Source: Mameliella sp. MMSF_3455
GTDB lineage: Bacteria > Pseudomonadota > Alphaproteobacteria > Rhodobacterales > Rhodobacteraceae
Reading direction: 5' to 3'
Assembly (NCBI RefSeq): GCF_030733205.1
Contig: NZ_JASHJL010000040.1
Coordinates: forward strand, 1 to 47,414
Length of the DNA stretch: 47,414 nucleotides
Positions within the stretch are counted from its first letter, which is position 1; each line of letters opens with the position of its first letter. The position numbers and the translations under genes are program-made. A model generated the notes under the pieces. That model did not search any database. It was given only the letters and a program-made list of their open reading frames with translations, and had not been told where the DNA came from. Shown here in pieces: positions 47,041-47,414 of this stretch.

Positions 47041-47262
47041 TCAGTTCAGGAAAGCGCGGATGAGAGCCTGCTTTTCGCTGTTGCTGTCGCCGCTCTTGAG
47101 AGCGTTGTTGATGGCGAGCACTTCGGCTGCGCTGAGGCCCGAGAAATCGGCGCCGGGCAGGACGTACTTGGCTTCGCTGTCCAACTGGGGGGCGGTCATG
47201 GCGTTCGCGGCACCGGTCAGGGCTGCGGTTGCGACGAGGGCGGATGCGATCAGGGTTTTCAT
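47041..47262 (-). CDS. Small exported protein, copy 1 (73 aa)
   Basis: 73 residues. A signal peptide (MKTLIASALVATAALTGAANA, about 1-21) leaves a mature protein of about 52 residues. The mature part has DSEAKYVLPGADFSGLSAAEV and ends SNSEKQALIRAFLN. No family recognised; no cysteines in the mature part. A second copy, nearly identical at DNA level where both are visible, lies 272 bp upstream on the same strand. GAAAGGAT upstream of the ATG acts as the ribosome site. Function unknown. Confidence 0.8.
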   Translation of the reverse strand: MKTLIASALVATAALTGAANAMTAPQLDSEAKYVLPGADFSGLSAAEVLAINNALKSGDSNSEKQALIRAFLN

Positions 47263-47312
47263 GTCAGTATCCTTTCTGTTGACGGTTGTTGTCGTGGTTG
47301 CCCAAGGGGCGA

Positions 47313-47414
47313 TCAGTTCAGGAAAGCGCGGATGAAGGCCTGCTTTTCGCTGTTGCTGTCGCCGCTCTTGAGAGCGTTGTTGATGGCGAGCACTTCGGCT
47401 GCGCTGAGGCCCGA
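47313..47414 (-). CDS. Small exported protein, copy 2 (partial, cut by window end)
   Basis: The last 33 codons of a second copy, with the stop at 47313-47315; the 5' part lies beyond the window. The visible protein (SGLSAAEVLAINNALKSG ... KQAFIRAFLN) matches copy 1 except for one Leu-to-Phe change; the other base difference is silent. The signal peptide cannot be seen but is expected. Copy 1 follows it by about 50 bases in the direction of transcription, so the two may be cotranscribed. Confidence 0.8.
   Translation of the reverse strand, partial: SGLSAAEVLAINNALKSGDSNSEKQAFIRAFLN

Larger units (their letters stand above)
47041..47414. repeat. Tandem direct duplication of the small exported-protein gene
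   Basis: The 102 bases at 47313-47414 differ from 47041-47142 at only two adjacent positions. Copies are 272 bases apart in the same orientation. The window cuts the second copy, so the full repeat length and number of copies are unknown. Confidence 0.9.

Overview
The window is a stretch of high-GC alphaproteobacterial chromosome, most likely from the Rhodobacterales (marine Roseobacter type). Four things point there: the PcaQ/pob/pca layout; the conserved chvI-chvG-hprK-rapZ-EIIA-HPr row next to divergent pckA; a GcrA cell-cycle regulator; and a HIG1-like membrane protein paired with a PduO-type adenosyltransferase. Assignments rest on reading the translated sequence and motifs; no database search was run.

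Layout. (1) 1-1706: mobile-element scar. The right end of an IS21-family element (istB plus terminal repeat) has inserted into orfB of an older IS3-family element, whose orfA was separately broken by a 43-bp palindromic insertion. (2) 1757-6717 (-): a TTG-started OmpA-type protein in an operon with a very large exported caspase-like (C14) protein, and an ABC-2 permease. (3) 6836-10426: gcrA, rimO, an HTH-like hypothetical and tdk, with an unexplained perfect palindrome upstream of tdk. (4) 10715-14593: an MFS transporter, a KAS III-like synthase, a small membrane protein, and a tRNA-binding protein overlapping proC. (5) 14654-21898: aromatic catabolism. An exported tannase/feruloyl-esterase-family protein, a YbjN-like protein, pcaQ with a recognisable PcaQ box, then pobA-pcaC-pcaH-pcaG and, past a terminator, a BKACE-family enzyme. 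(6) 21944-24127: a DUF3859-like exported protein and a divergent LysR/VOC pair. (7) 24240-31594: pckA, the ChvI/ChvG two-component system, a partial nitrogen-type phosphotransferase set, and an acyltransferase. (8) 31674-35280: a 3-hydroxyacyl-CoA dehydrogenase, a DUF6473-like protein and etfBA. (9) 35680-43424: an M48 protease/DUF898 operon, parC, an SH3-domain protein, an SDR, and the HIG1/PduO pair. (10) 43461-47414: a cytochrome P450, a lipoprotein, tuf, and two near-identical tandem copies of a small exported protein, the second cut by the window end.

How the genes work together. PobA makes protocatechuate from 4-hydroxybenzoate, PcaHG opens its ring, and PcaC decarboxylates the lactone. 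pcaB, pcaD, pcaIJ and pcaF are absent here. The adjacent BKACE could in principle cleave beta-ketoadipate directly, which is the most testable metabolic idea in the window. The ChvGI/HprK/RapZ/EIIA/HPr block looks regulatory, since no EIIB, EIIC or EI gene is present. The least described unit is the OmpA/caspase-like pair, which may be an envelope-located proteolytic or scaffold system.
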